Origin: Callaeas wilsoni
Taxonomy: Eukaryota > Chordata > Aves > Passeriformes > Callaeidae
Direction: 5' to 3'
Assembly: GCA_013398955.1 (NCBI GenBank)
Contig: VWPU01014907.1
Coordinates: 87,636-151,635 of the forward strand
DNA: 64,000 nucleotides
Shown: piece by piece, positions 37,556 through 50,515 of the stretch
Numbering within the stretch: the stretch's first letter is position 1
How the letters are laid out: each line of letters starts with the position of its first letter
The notes under the pieces: model-generated
What the model was told of the DNA's origin: nothing
Databases searched by the model: none
The model's input: the letters and a program-made list of their open reading frames with translations, nothing else
Position numbers and translations under genes: made by a program

Positions 37556-38690
37556 AAAGCAGCCAGGTTAAAAAGAGTATGCCCATGAATTGTAACGTGG
37601 AATTCTTTGTCCATCTATGGTTACATTAAGCTCTGTAGTTCAAGCTTTCAATATTGTAAAAGAAGGCCTAGATTATTTTCAGTCATTTTCTGGAGGAGTA
37701 ATTTTTACAAGAAGCAAACTACTTCAGACCTTCCCCACTTATAAAAGCAGTAGTTGTCAGCATGTAAAATTAGTTCTTTGTTAAAACACTGTGCAAAAGT
37801 TTGGTCAGGGGCAGATTTTACAGAAGTATGGTTTAATTATGAAAAGTACAATGTGATTTTGCTTTTCTCTTGGGATATGTATCACTTATCCCATCTAAAC
37901 ATTCCGTTAATTTTCCATATTTGCAAGTAAAGTTAATACTGTCCATCCTTGCCATTTGATGTACAAGATACCAGAATATTGAGTATCTCAACCTGTGACA
38001 CCCTTATCAAACTTTGCATTAATTTGTGAATTAATGTGTGCAACATAAATTACATATGTTGAAATTTGAGTGTTAAGGTACTTGTTTGGCTATATGTATG
38101 CTTTTGCTCTCTGTATGTTCAGTAGTTACTGTTGAATTTGTGAACTTTGGGTAGAGTGGTGATAAGGTTTGTAAGGAATGTTGTCTTGATGTGTCACTGG
38201 AATTGGCAGTTATTTATAAGGTAATACGTTATCATTGACTTAGTAGATCCGTTATTTATTATAGGTACGCAATTTTGCAGTCACTAAATAGATGGTCTCA
38301 GTAGATGCAACCACCACATTAAAATATTGTAAGGAGAAAGTAGGAAGATGATGTTTGAATTTATGAAGCATTTGTGGCTGTGCATGGTTTTTCCTTGGTA
38401 CAGTGTTTTATCATTTGGTTATGGAAAGAAAAATAAGCAGTGTTTGCCATTTTAAAACTAATGCATACCTTTTGGAATTTTGTCAAAGCTGTACTCCAGC
38501 TTCTTTATTTCTGAAGTACAGTGTTTGAAGATTTTTTTTATCATCTAAGTAATGTACCTGAATGATGTTATAGCAAATACTTGTACTGTCCAGTGAAAGC
38601 TGCATGGTTTTGAAGGAAGAATTGTTCAAGCTAGAGTCTGCTAGTAGAAAGAAAATAAAAAATAAATTGGCATGTTGGGCTTGTGTCCAA
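37556..38690 (+). other. KIDINS220: KIDINS220 3' UTR (end inferred)
   Basis: AU-rich sequence follows the stop. The first pair of AATAAA signals is at 38654-38659 and 38661-38666, with a GT-rich element (TGTTGGGCTTGTGTCC) just downstream, so cleavage near 38675-38690 is likely. Later signals (ATTAAA near 39197, AATAAA at 40053) leave longer forms possible. Confidence 0.75.
38654..38666 (+). terminator. KIDINS220: KIDINS220 candidate poly(A) signals (two AATAAA)
   Basis: Two AATAAA hexamers are spaced 7 bp apart and followed within 20 bases by a GT-rich downstream element. Confidence 0.7.
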
Positions 38691-41600
38691 ATTTCTTTTT
38701 ATTTGCAGTATTTTGTTTCTTCACTTGATAAAAATGTTAAATCCATGTTGTTATGGTTAAAGTACTTTACATATTTTTTTAATTCATTAAAACAATATAA
38801 TAATTAATATAATACTAAATAAGCATCAAATATAAAAATACATTTGATAAATGAAATAGCCAAAGTGGACATTTCTAAATGAAGTGCTGTGAGCGGCAGA
38901 GAAGTGGACACCTCTCACTAGCCCAGAGCAGTATTCCTGCTGTTTTGGCAGTCACATGTGCTGGTAACTCTGCACAGCTTTGCTTGTGTCCCAGTGCATC
39001 TCCAACCAGATGCTTCCCAAGGGACCGTGTGGTCTTGGCATTTGTTTTCCAAATCAAGAGGATGCATTTCTATGCCAGAGTCAACAGAAAAACTGCCTTT
39101 ATCTAGACTCTGTTTTTTCATTCCATGGATTATACTTACAAGACTGGAGATGTGATCTGTACATTTTTGGATTTGGTTGGTGTGTCATTTGGTTGAATTA
39201 AAATTTCGTCATCAGAGGGTTACAGAAGTACTGCAAAACTTGTGTGCACTATTAGATTAATAGTTCAGCCAAAAAGCCTCCCAAAACAAAATAAGAAGTC
39301 CCCAAAGCCTGTGTAGTTTCATAATACTTCGTCAAGTCTTTGGGAAGAGTTTTTTTGGGTTGGGTTCTTTGTCTTAGAAATAAGAGTGCATTACTCTGCT
39401 TTCAGACATTTTTGGGATGTAACAGTTTTCGACAGAAAGATAGTCGTAGTCATTATTTTGTAAGAGAAGACAAGTGTAGCCTTCTTCATTTAGACATATA
39501 GAATTGACAAAAGATACCAATTATTTTTGAATCGTTTTGTCTTAAGTCCTCCAAATAGATGAATGACAAATTGTCATATGGTTTTGAGGTACTTTTCTTC
39601 CTGATAGTTTTATCCCTCAAGTCTTCATAAAATACCAACACTGAGATGAAAGAGGTGGTTGAGTAGAAAACTTTTCATTGTTTTTGTCCTGTGTTCACCA
39701 ATACCAGTGTAATTGCTTACCATTACTAGGAAGCAATAGTTACAAGCAAAGTGTCAGTGTAAGATGGCACAGGACTTAATGCAATTCTCCCTTTGGGTAT
39801 GTTGATCCATCTCACACATGGGATGTGGGTACCTAAAGTCATTTCAGTTCCAAACACTGGTTCCATCCAGTTTCATGGACTGCTTTAACTGTGTTATATA
39901 GTAATGCAGGCTGTAGTTTATATTATCAAATGTGTTCAGGGACTTGTTATTTAGTGCCTTTCTAGCTAAGTTCCTAGAATTGGGAAATATGAATGCTTCA
40001 TATCCAGTTTAAGAACAGCATGCCATAAAGTCTGTCTTTTAACAGGACAGTAAATAAAACTGACTCTCAGAATCTACTTGCATAAAAATAACTAGACAGA
40101 GTGAATTTTTCTTTTAAATTTTTTTTATACAGATGTTCATAAGCTGAAGAAACTGTGGTAGTATGATAAAGGGAGAGAGGAGAAAACAAAGAAAGAAATG
40201 GAGTACTTAATACAACACAGTAGTAAGTGTCCTTTAGTACATAACAGAAATATGTTAGTTACTGTAAATGTTTAATGGTTTTTTCACATGTAGAATATAA
40301 TGGAATAACATTTGCAAGAATTAAAAATACACTGCAGTTTCCTAGCTGAAACTTGGTTTTTTTCTCTACCACAGTTTCTATGGCTACTTGCTTGCATAGT
40401 TGCACAATTTTTCGAGTTAAGAAACCATAAACAATTTCCAGTGTTGAAATATTAAATGTGAGCTCTGTGACTTGTGGGAATCATGGAACCCAAGAGTTCC
40501 ATGGAAAATGGAAATGAATGAAAAGTATAAACAATAAGAAAACTGCAAACTTATTTCTGGTACTCGCCACTTTCCAGAACTCTTGTAATGATAGTTTATG
40601 TATCCCCTCTAATTTTGGAAGGCTGAACATACAGGAACTTGAAACCATGACTACTTTGTCTAACTGAATCTTAAGAGCACAGTTTGGCTTATCCTCATGT
40701 TATGATGCCTGGATAAGATTGCATGGTAGGAATCTTTTGGAAGGAAAAATTGGATGCAAGTAACATTCCAGGTTTTATATGAGACTCTTGTGGCTATTTG
40801 CCAGCCTTTTCCAGGGTTGCAGTTTCTGAGGAAGTGAGAGAGGGAAATTCTTACATTTCTCTTGTAAAACTTGCAACAAAATGAAAGTCTGGTAAAATTC
40901 TTGGAGATCTGGAAAAAAAGTTTCCAGTTTGTGCCTGTCCTGGTCACTCTAGGATATCTGATTACCCTGTGTGACTTTGCCCACACAGCAGAATAGGTAC
41001 GGGATGTTGGTAAGTTTTCAGTCTCTAACTTTTCTTAAGTTTTCTTTTCAAATACTGTTCAATTTTTTGGTTTCTTCCCTTTCTTTAAATTTATGTAATC
41101 TTTTGGGAAATTTTCCTGAGACACACCATGCTGAAAATAGGTGGTTTCTCTTGTGGTCTGGGGCTCAGCTGTTTACTTCTGTCAACAGAATCCACAAAAC
41201 CTCTTTTTTACATGTGCACCTCTCCTGGCAAGATTTCTGGACCTCACTGTAAAAATATGGGAAGTTCTTTGTATGGCTACAAGGTAACACTAGGAGAGGA
41301 GCCACAGTTCAGCATGTTGCAGCCTGTGGCCTTGATAATTTTGATCATCTTTATCATCTGTTACAGGTTTATTGAAGTTTCTAAACACATTACTAAGAAA
41401 TTGCCAAAGAAAAACAATACCTGAATATTTGAGGTCTCATAAATGAAAGCTGCAGTGATGGTAAAATAGAACTGTTCATACCACGTAGTGAATTTTCAGA
41501 CACACGAGAGAAAAACATTGTAGTAATTGGTATGTGATAAAGACTGCTTTTGGGATTTTAGTCTTTTCTGTGCTGTATAGGAGCTGTGCTGAGGAGGACT

Positions 41601-42363
41601 TAGAGCAAAAATCCAATTCCAGTTAAGCAGAGAAGACTGGAAATCCTGTGCTAAACTAACACACTGTTTTCTGGCAGCCTTGTGCATTGTATTTTCTAGA
41701 TTTCAGTTATCTTTCTTAAGGCCCATTTCATTAGATTAAGAGCTGAGTGAGAAAAAATTTTACTTAGAATCTTTCTCCTTGGGGATACAGAACCGTTTCA
41801 TAAGACTGACATATTCTCACAGGTTTCTGAATTTTAACAAACAGAAGGGAAAAAAAAAGGGAAAATGGGTGCTCAAAAAATTACATAATATAAATAATAT
41901 CACACCATGTTTCCAAGCTTTGAATCTAACATTTATATTTTCATGTGTGGGTCTGACTCCTGTGATACACTTAATATTTTGGTTAAGTTTTGGTTTTGAG
42001 ATTTATCCCCTGTCTTCCATGAAGTAAGAATCAGAGCTAGAGGGTTCTTAGCAATGTTTTTTGCAGTCAAAAGTGACTGTAGTTCTTTAAGAAGACTGAT
42101 ACTGACAACACCAAATGTTTGGGCCTTAAAAAGCATTAACAGGTGGTCTTCTTTCCCCCAAATTGTTGTGATGGTGACAGTGGATAAACTTCTAAAGGAA
42201 ATAGTGTTGGCCAATTTCCTTCTCTTAGTTTATCGTTATCTTTGGGTGAGCTTCTTTTAAGGGGAAGGAAAAAAGATCCCTGGGATATTTTAGAAGAACA
42301 AAGACTTTTGGAGGAAAGAAAAGACAGGCTGTGTGACATTTTATGTAGCAAAAGGTTGTAATT
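38691..42363. other. Intergenic, AT-rich
   Basis: No coding exon or repeat family recognised. AATAAA at 40053-40058 could serve a longer KIDINS220 transcript. Confidence 0.6.
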
Positions 42364-43436
42364 GAGAGTGTTACAACCCACCCCCAGGAAGTCAAGGGTA
42401 ACCCAGATTCTTATTAATGGATGCCTTGGGGCAGCTTAGAGTGAAAGACACTGAGTGATTGGTGTTTCTAAATATATGTAGGGTTTATTGCAGAACAGTT
42501 TGGTTGCAATAGAAAGCAGGTACGTAGCCATTTTGGTTGTTATTATCTATAGTAATACGACAATATACACTTTAAAAATATATAAGGACTTTTAAAATGT
42601 GTAGTGATAAGTGTAGAAAGTTTTCACCACCAAAAGGCATCCTTACAACAGTTGGTTGTTGCAATGACAATGTCTGTTAGTCAAAGTGGTGGTTGCAGAC
42701 CATCAGGTGGTGTGAGAAGTTGCACAGATCCCCCTACTATTGAGTTTTTCCCACCTCAGGTTTAGGTGGGAACGCCCAGGTACCTCTCCTGGGGTGGGGA
42801 GTTTCACACTGGATGGTGATTGTGGATTAATGATGTGGTTCACGGACACTTTGGAAGCCTTTGACACCTTCTAGGACCTTAGAGCTGTCTATTAGGTCAG
42901 CCCAGTAGAGTCCATTGGGGCCCATCAGCAGAGATGAAAACCTTCAGGCTGAGTGTGAATGTCCCAGTACTTCCCCGGCAAGGGAATTACCACAGCTGAG
43001 TTCCACAGCTGAGTTCGCTTTAGTAAGGACAAGAAGACGGTTCCCTGAGCCTCAGGGTTTGCCTCTTTCCTTATCTTGTTCAACACCAGCTGTAGCCTGC
43101 AGAGGCGAGCTCGCCCTCTGCGCCTGGGCGAGTACTTTGCACATCACCAGCTTGCCCCTGAGTGTTTGAGCTGTCAGCATTCCAGTCTCTCTCCAGGATC
43201 ACTTGTGGATACAGTCTTCTCCCAGACCTGGGATGACTGGACAATAGCACCCCTTTATCTTATCTCAAGTGCCCGTCACTTTCCAAACTCCGGTCAGTAG
43301 GCGTGTTCGGGGTGGGGTGGGCTGCGCTGGTCGCGGATGAACAGCTGCTTCTTTGCAGTTTGCTAGAGTGGGCAGAAGTCCTCCGATGATTTTTACAGTG
43401 GTAAAGCCATTAACCATTTCAGTCTCTCACAGAGAG
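42364..43436. mobile_element. Candidate solo LTR with 5-bp target duplication
   Basis: The interval 42369-43431 (1,063 bp) begins TGTTACAACC and ends GTCTCTCACA, giving TG...CA termini. Directly outside both ends is GAGAG (42364-42368 and 43432-43436), a plausible 5-bp target-site duplication. Base composition is richer in GC than the flanks, and it holds no coding region. A TTTATT at 42484-42489 is AATAAA on the - strand, about 115 bp from that end, and a TATA-like AGATAAAG on the - strand lies near 43255; both favour - orientation. GAGAG is a simple word, so chance is possible. Confidence 0.6.
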
Positions 43437-46095
43437 TTGGTGTATGTTTCTTTTAAAGACGAGATTCCAGCAGCAGAGCATACTTTTTGTGAAGTGAATT
43501 CTTAGAGCTGCCATTACACAGCACAGTGTTCAGGGTTCTTTCACGTTTCAGGTCTGAGTACTGGCAATGCATATCCTCCTTGCTTCTTACAGAAGTAACC
43601 TGGATAGCAGAATTGTCTTTGTGAGTAAACCAGAGTGTCTGTATATCATTACTGGAGTACAGTAAGTTTATTGTTTATGAAAGAGAAGGGGAGGAAAGGA
43701 ATGCTAGTGGTCCATTATAAGATTTTTCTTTGTGTCCAGGATTTCTCGTGGTAGAAAACAAAAGGAAAAGTTTGAATAGTTTGTATATGTCCCTGGAACC
43801 TAGAAATAAAAACAAAGGCATAAAATATTGACTGTGGGGAACAGTTAAACTAAAATGGAAATTTTGTGATGCCTTACTGCCTTGCCTCACTAATTAAACC
43901 ACAGGGAAGCAATCAGCAGAGATTTAACTTTTTTTGTTTTGAATATTTCTTCTGAAATAATGTGATGTTTTGTGCTTGGCTAAAAGCAATCCATATTCTT
44001 GAATATGTTTACATATTGTGGTACCATCAAATCTTCCTCATTTGTTATAGTACTTTTGAGAAGCAGCAAAATTTCCCTAGGTTCATTTTGGACACCAAAT
44101 CCTTTCCCACCTCAGCAGTGGTAGAATACAGAATTATATGTATTTTTTAGGAGAGTCCTGAGCTTTCATCTGCTAGTCAAAATGGACTTTTGTTGAGAGA
44201 CTACCTTTATTTTACATTCATTGAAACAATAAGAAGTCCTGAAATCTAAACTGAAGATTCTTATGAAGTTAGCTTTTTCTCATTACCCAGCTTTTTTTTT
44301 TTTCCATCCTCCCTACATTCCCTGTTTGACTATAAACCTTGCAGCCTGTTTATGGTCCTCTCCTTTTGGCAAAACCTAAGATTCTATCTTTGAATGTCTT
44401 AGGCATGCCAGTCACTTGGGACTGGGTATATATTTGTGTTCCCTTGTTGTTGGACATGCTCCTGTCCTGTCTTGCCCCCACTCCCTGTGTTTGGTGCACG
44501 AGAACATCGTGTACTTGGAACTATTTCAGTTCTGCCTCAACACCTGACTGGTAGTTGGGGCTTTGTTGCTGACAGTGTGACTTACCTTCCCAAACTTTTT
44601 CATGATAACCTCAGAACTGCTCTACTCTGCAATTTTTTCTACTTCAGCAATGGCAGAAAATGCTATTGTACTGCAGTGGTGGTGGTGTTTTTTGCTTGGA
44701 TGAGGATATTTAATTGGTGGGGTTTTGTATCCTAGGAAGGTTTTACAGCCTAGGTAGGCTCTAAGTTCTACAATAAATTTTTTTTCTCACTTCTGTCCAT
44801 CCTCTTCCTCAGGTCCTGGAAAATTCACAGGATATAGGTATCCACAAAGCTGGTTTTAAAATACATTTTATCTGACATCTTTATTGTGGATGGTATTGTG
44901 GACACATCTAAAAAAAGTGCACTAATTTATCTCTGCCAGTGGAAAAAACCTTCGAACTTTATTTAGTAGGAGGGGAATCTGCTTCTTTGTTTCCTGGCAT
45001 CTGTTCCTGGTAAATAATCTGGCAGTGATTGCTCATAGGATAAGGACAGTTGTCAGCTCATCTGCGTTCTAAGTAGTCTGTTAAGATTCTAGAAGAACTT
45101 TATAATTGCACTCAGGAAGGGTTAATTTTCCTCATGGTTCTCTAAGTTATGCTTGATGATGCAGGTCTGAGTGGCACTGCAAATAGTGTTATGTGCAGGA
45201 CATTTTAGCACTTCTTTCAAGTAATCTGAAGAATCTGAAAGGTTCTATGTTTAAAGACTCAAGAGTCAACCTTTGGTGTTCAGGTATTTTTACTCTGAAG
45301 GATAAAAAGAAATCTTGATTTTTTTAATTTTCTATAAAAGACAAATCATCAAACCATAAGCCTATTTAACCTCAGGACATATTTACACCTTTGGAATATA
45401 AAGGAGGGTTTAGAGGTTTTGTTGTTCCAGGATGCCTTCTGGTCTTAATTTTCAACATCATCTTTTCAGTAGCTTCTTTCAAGGTGTGATGAGGAACCAT
45501 GAATAATTTCCTCTGTTTTCACCATCTGTGCTACCTTCTGCCTCTCTTCCATCTGATGACAGACTAGCTCAGCTTCATCAGATCTTTTTATATGCTAATA
45601 TGAACCAGAGTCTTTAATTTTGTTGTCCATGGCTACGGTGTTCAGTAATTTTTATTTTTTATTTTTTGTCTTCACATCAAATTTCAGGTTCCTTTGTACA
45701 GTAATTTCTTTACGCACCTGGCGGTACTTCGCAAAACTGGGATCCGTAGAACTAATTTATCTGCATAGCCACTTTACTCTCAAGCAAAAAATACAATGGT
45801 GATTCATCCTAGATTTGCAAGAGAAGGTATTTATGCTTAAAATTCAAATTCAGGAAGTAGTACCACTTCTGTAATTTTCCAGTATAGGAAGGGAACAGTT
45901 ATTTTATTCTCATCCTTGAAATTATTTGGACTTTCAGAAAAAAATGCAGATTACTTTTGTTTGGACTAGTTGTCTTTTAGCAGAGACCTGCCAGTGTTCA
46001 TCTGAGATGGACCATGACTCTTTTGCTTGAGTAACTGGCTTCTAAAATGTTAGATCAATTGGCTCAGGTTCTGCCAACTATGGTTCTTCAGTTTT

Positions 46096-46135
46096 GGTTT
46101 TTTTTGGTTTTTTTTGGTTTTTTTTGGTTTTTTGT
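46096..46135. repeat. 10-bp GGTTTTTTTT tandem repeat, about 4 copies
   Basis: GG followed by eight T recurs at 46096, 46106, 46116 and 46126. It ends in TTTGTTTCAG. Confidence 0.9.
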
Positions 46136-46340
46136 TTCAGGGACAGTAGATGAAAAGAAAGAAAAAAATCACCTATATTTAAATAGCCCCTGGAGTTCAG
46201 GGAAGGGAAGAAACCTATCAGAGTTTTTTCTCTTCAAGAATCTTTTCAGGCTGTGAAAAGTTGGACAGAGTACTTAGTCATCCTCCTGCTGTGATGAGCT
46301 CCTTTCTAGTCTTTCTGGAAAAATAACCTTTGGTTTTGGG

Positions 46341-46368
46341 TTTGTTTGTTTGTTTGTTTGTTTGTTTA
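46341..46368. repeat. (TTTG)n microsatellite
   Basis: Seven uninterrupted TTTG units. Confidence 0.93.
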
Positions 46369-48499
46369 ATATCTATCTGTCAGTAACAAATCTCAAAATA
46401 ACATCTCTATCTGATCTCTGATCTGATGAAGAATTCTTTGCCTATTCTAGTCCATTGGACCTTCATATTTCAGTGTGACTGCTGGGTGTCTGTCAGGGTT
46501 AGGGTACTGATGTTCCTGTGCTACAGGAGAGATCCTTATCAAGAGCATAAAGGGCTCTGTGAGAGAATGCTCTAAAAAGCCTTCTGTTTCTTCTCTCTTG
46601 GCTGAGTGTCCAGACTTTGGACTTCCCGTTGGAGCTCAAGAAGCTCAACCTGCCTGCTGCACATTTACTTGGCAGCGTTACCATGGTGCACCGGTCACAC
46701 ACGTTCAATTCACTGTTCTCAAAGGTTCTCTAGGTTGAATTAAATTGTTTCCAGTGTGGAAGACCAACAGAAACAAACCAGGTAATGATCATGACTAGCA
46801 CTGCAGGACAGAACCTCAGTGGAGTTTACAGCATTGCCATTCATGATCATGTCCCTTCAGCTTGTAACATTGGGAGGGCAGGTGAAATCCACACTTGGGA
46901 CTGTCACTGCCACTTTTTTGGATAAAGCATCCATGAAGTCTTATAGCTTTCCCTCTTCCCAAGCAATTCTATTTCAACTAGGGAATGTAATTTTATGTAG
47001 CCTCCCATTCCTAGGCCATTCTTTCATGACCAGATAAGAGGGGGTGACAGGATCAAGTCAGGACCATGTTAGTAGCAAAGGAACACTATCTGTAAAGGCT
47101 GCTAAACAGGGTGATGATTTATGACATGTCTATGGTGGAACTTGCCCAGAGTGGTGCAATTCATCAGAACTCTGGCAACCCTTGAGAGTCTCCGCTGCAG
47201 ATAGTTGTGAAACTCTTCTCTGCTCAGAGCAGAGCCAACAGGCTTTGAGCTGATATTCAGCAAGAATTATGGCATCACACAGGAATCTGGGGGTTGCTGC
47301 TGAGCTCTAAGATTGATCTGTCAGTCTTAGAATGAGGACTGTGACACCTCTTTCCAGGACACTGAGAGTAATGCACAGAGATGTTTAAATATACATTTAA
47401 AAATGGAGAAAAAAAATATTCATAGGTTGCACCGAAGGGCAATTCTTTCTGAGAACTCTGGAGTTCTGTAGTGGAGCCAGGACTAAGATGACACAGCACC
47501 TGTATCTGAAGTATGTGTGACGATGTGGTGTGAACACATGCCGTGGGTAGTGCAAAGGTTGAAAATTCTTAACTGCCTGGGAACATGTGCAATTACAATA
47601 TAAATATGTAAATGAACAACACTTCTAAGAAAGTAAATCACTGCTAAAGAAGAGAGATTTCAGGAAAAAAATTGCTGAGGGTAGTCATTAAAATCTTCCA
47701 CGTTCATGCACTATGTAGCACTGAAATGTATTCGATTCAGATATCTTAGAATTATTTGGATTTGAAAATTCTGAAGAAAATATCTTCAAAATTCATGTTT
47801 AGCTATTGTAAGATCTTTTTAATGCTTTCTGAAAAGAAACAAGCAGAAACAGAAAAAAATCCAAGATAAATTGACTCCACATAACTGTTTGGCTTGTATA
47901 TTTTTCTTCTCTCCAATTATCTTACAAAGCTAAAGTATTCAGGGGACTTCTGCAATACTAAGAAATCAATAATTATTAAAAAAAGAAAACTTTTGAGATC
48001 AGAAATGGGAGGTTCTGAACACTTGGACCTGTCTAGCATACTGTCTTGGGGTGATTTCCTCCTAAATTTGTGTCCAAACCGGCAAACATACCAGGAGCTT
48101 TTTGTCCAGATAGTAACTTAAGCATACTTATTTTTCTTTCAGTGACTGCCTCAAGTCAGTATGGCCAAGCTGTGCTTTCTATTGAAATTATGGATCCAGT
48201 CAAAACAATCTATAAACCATGATCAATTTTCTTGGAGAAATGGAGAGACAGCTGTATCATGGAGATACAGCTATTAGAAGATAAGAGAGGAGTACTTGGA
48301 ATCATGTTCAAGGCACAAAGGGAGGGCCTGGGGAATTATCTTTACTTTGACATCTGGAAGAACTGTATTTATCAAGCTTTTATTATTCATCCAGTGTTTA
48401 AACTGCAAGTTTGAAAGTTAATATTAAGTTTTCAGGAATGACCCTTATCAAATTGCTCCAATTTCCTGCTGTGTCTGAGTAACCAACGTGCTGAAGATG

Positions 48500-49130
48500 G
48501 GTACAGCAGATGTGATATGTTTGACTGCAGTAAGACTTTTATCATTGAAGCTTAAGCAAATCATGCAATGGAGTGAAAGCAGACTGCTGGAAAAGGTAAA
48601 CCTGGAGTGATCATCAGTTATGTCAAAATAGGGTCATGTGGGGGTCTGTTTGGTCCATTCTTGTTCAGTACCTCAATTAGCAACCTTATTGGTGGAATCT
48701 CAGAGTTTGCTATTGTCTGAACCTGCCTTATCTCAAAGGACAGAATTATTGAGACACTGAAGACCGTAAATTAACAGGATGTCATTCAGTAAAGGCAAGT
48801 ATAAAGTTTTGCACTTGCAAAAGTGAAATCAAATCCACAAATATAAAATTGATTATAAGCCACTGAAATACTGCAGAGGGCAATGGGGTTTTAGTGTGGC
48901 TACTAAACCAGTAGTAAGCTAAGAAGATAATCAATGCTGTGGAAGTGAGAGGGAAGAAGGGAAATGTCTGATGGGTGAATTAATAGGAGTATTATCCAAT
49001 CCAGGAGACATACATCCTGCTGCTGAAGGTGTGCTGTGTCCAGACCTGAGCAACTTTATTCAGCAATAGAGGAGAATGGGAAAAACATACAGAAAATATG
49101 AGTTTACAGGTATGTAATATTGGAAGAGTT
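48500..49130 (+). mobile_element. Ancient CR1/L3-type LINE relic
   Basis: On the + strand a diverged series of blocks occurs in the order found in CR1/L3 reverse transcriptase: GCAGATGTGATATGTTTGAC with a CAGTAAGACTTTT block (DVVYLDFSKAF-like) near 48510; GGTCTGTTTGGTCCATTCTT near 48645; AGTTTGCTATTGTCTGAACC (position of FADDTKL) near 48704; an AAAGTTTTGCACTTGCAAAA block near 48805; and CTGCTGAAGGTGTGCTGTGT then CCAGACCTGAGCAA near 49020. It is riddled with stops and deletions. Both limits are approximate. Confidence 0.6.
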
Positions 49131-50369
49131 GGATTTAGAGGCAGGTTGAATGGACATGATTTCTTCAGATCAAAAATATTGTTACGGAAAGATTATAAGC
49201 TCCATCAGTGAAGCACAAAGTAACCAGCTTCTAATTTGTGGTGGAAACCCCTCCCCAGTATTCTGAAAATAAAAGTTTTCTACTAAAGCAATATCAGTGA
49301 TGCTAAGTTGTAGAATTTCATCCACTGGGAGTGCTTGAGAGTTATAAAATGAACAGATCATAAGATGACCTCCTGCCACTCTGGTTTGCACTTTCTGGTT
49401 TTACTTTGCAAAATGTACAGAAATTAGTTTCAAACATCAGCTGTCACTGCATTCAGCACCAATGTGACTCCCAAAGGACAAACAGCATGTGCCAAACTAT
49501 ATGTATTCCTGGGAAATTCACTGATGGAGTAGGCTTCAATGTAAATACCCATGAAAGAGAAAAAGTAGCCAAATTCCCCCTTGGAGCAGGTCCATGAATA
49601 GAAGCTCAAATGCAAAAGGTCCTGCTTTGAAATAGAAAGAGCCAGGCAACACAAAGCTGATTGGAGGCAAAAATAATAATCCCAGACTGCTCCAGTTGTA
49701 TAGGATACAGTGGCTGTCAATTCAAGTGGAGGAGGAGCCCAGTATATTTTGCATATCAGATTAATAGCTCCTTGTTCAAGCCCTTGATGGTCAGACTTCC
49801 AGTCACAGGTATGACTCTTGTATTTTGCACAGTGACCTCATGCTCTGCCTATTGTCATGTTGGGTGTTTGCATTCACATTACAATATTATTAACATTGAT
49901 AATTAAATGTATGGATCCTGGAAGAATTAATGTACTTGACATAAAATCATATTGCCTGATTTGCATTCAGGCCAAAGAAACTCCTTTTACTTCAGCCAGA
50001 GATCTGTGGCTGCCCAGTGTTTATGCTTTCTCCCTAGCTCTTTTTTCTTAGTGATATAAACAAACCTGGGGCTCAAACCTACATTAATGCTTCCAACAGG
50101 ATAAGGACCATTCTTTGGACTGTTGCAATGGAATCTCTCCTGTCGATACTGACACCGATACTCTGTAAAACATATTGCTACTCTGGGAGGGCTTCTGGGC
50201 CATGTAACTCCCAAGTCGTGACTGGCAACTGAGTGTGTGGCAGGTACAACCTCACATGATAAATGACCAATTTTAGTGCCCAAGATGCTCCCATTGATAG
50301 TATTACAAAGGTAGCCCAGCATGAGACATGCTAGTTCGTAAGAATTCCTGAGAGGAAGAATGAAATTTC

Positions 50370-50515
50370 CCATTTTTACAGATGGATAGAAACACGAAGG
50401 AGTGAAATGACTGGCAGAGGTTGCATATAAAGTCTGTGGGAAATTTGGGTTAAGAGCTATGTCTTATAGCTCCCAGTTCAAAATCTTAACCACAAGATCG
50501 TATTTCCCCCCACAT
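50370..50515 (+). mobile_element. MIR/CORE-SINE-like fragment
   Basis: CCCATTTTTACAGATGGATA, then GGAGTGAAATGACTGGCAGA and TTATAGCTCCCAGTTC followed by CTTAACCACAAGATCG, follow the order of the MIR-type SINE (TTTTACAGATGGGGAAACTG ... GTTAAGTGACTTGCC ... CTCCCAGT ... TAACCACTAGACCA). It is strongly diverged, as expected for an old amniote insertion. Confidence 0.6.

Larger units (their letters stand above)
1..38690 (+). other. KIDINS220: KIDINS220 gene, 3' portion (overview)
   Basis: Nine exons with GT/AG borders join without a frame break into 832 complete C-terminal residues plus stop, out of roughly 1,770 in the mammalian protein. KIDINS220/ARMS is a multipass scaffold of neuronal and other membranes. 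It is known to bind Trk and Eph receptors, to be a protein kinase D substrate, and to carry N-terminal ankyrin repeats, four membrane helices inside a KAP-family P-loop NTPase region, a SAM-like segment, a kinesin light chain-binding stretch and a C-terminal PDZ ligand. Only the end of the KAP region and everything after it are in this window; the ankyrin and membrane exons lie to the left. Identity rests on long conserved stretches in every exon and on the terminal ERESIL. The gene is convergent with ID2, as in mammals. The right border is the inferred poly(A) site. Confidence 0.96.
43437..48499. other. Intergenic, AT-rich with simple repeats
   Basis: Contains a 10-bp GGTTTTTTTT repeat (46096-46135) and a (TTTG)7 run (46341-46368). 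The slightly GC-richer stretch 46480-47500 may be an old repeat, but I cannot name it. No exon seen. Confidence 0.6.

Noticed and set aside
49430..50373. 96- and 128-codon - strand frames in the intergenic gap
   Set aside because: No recognisable domain, no splice structure, and old repeats on both sides; they look like chance frames.
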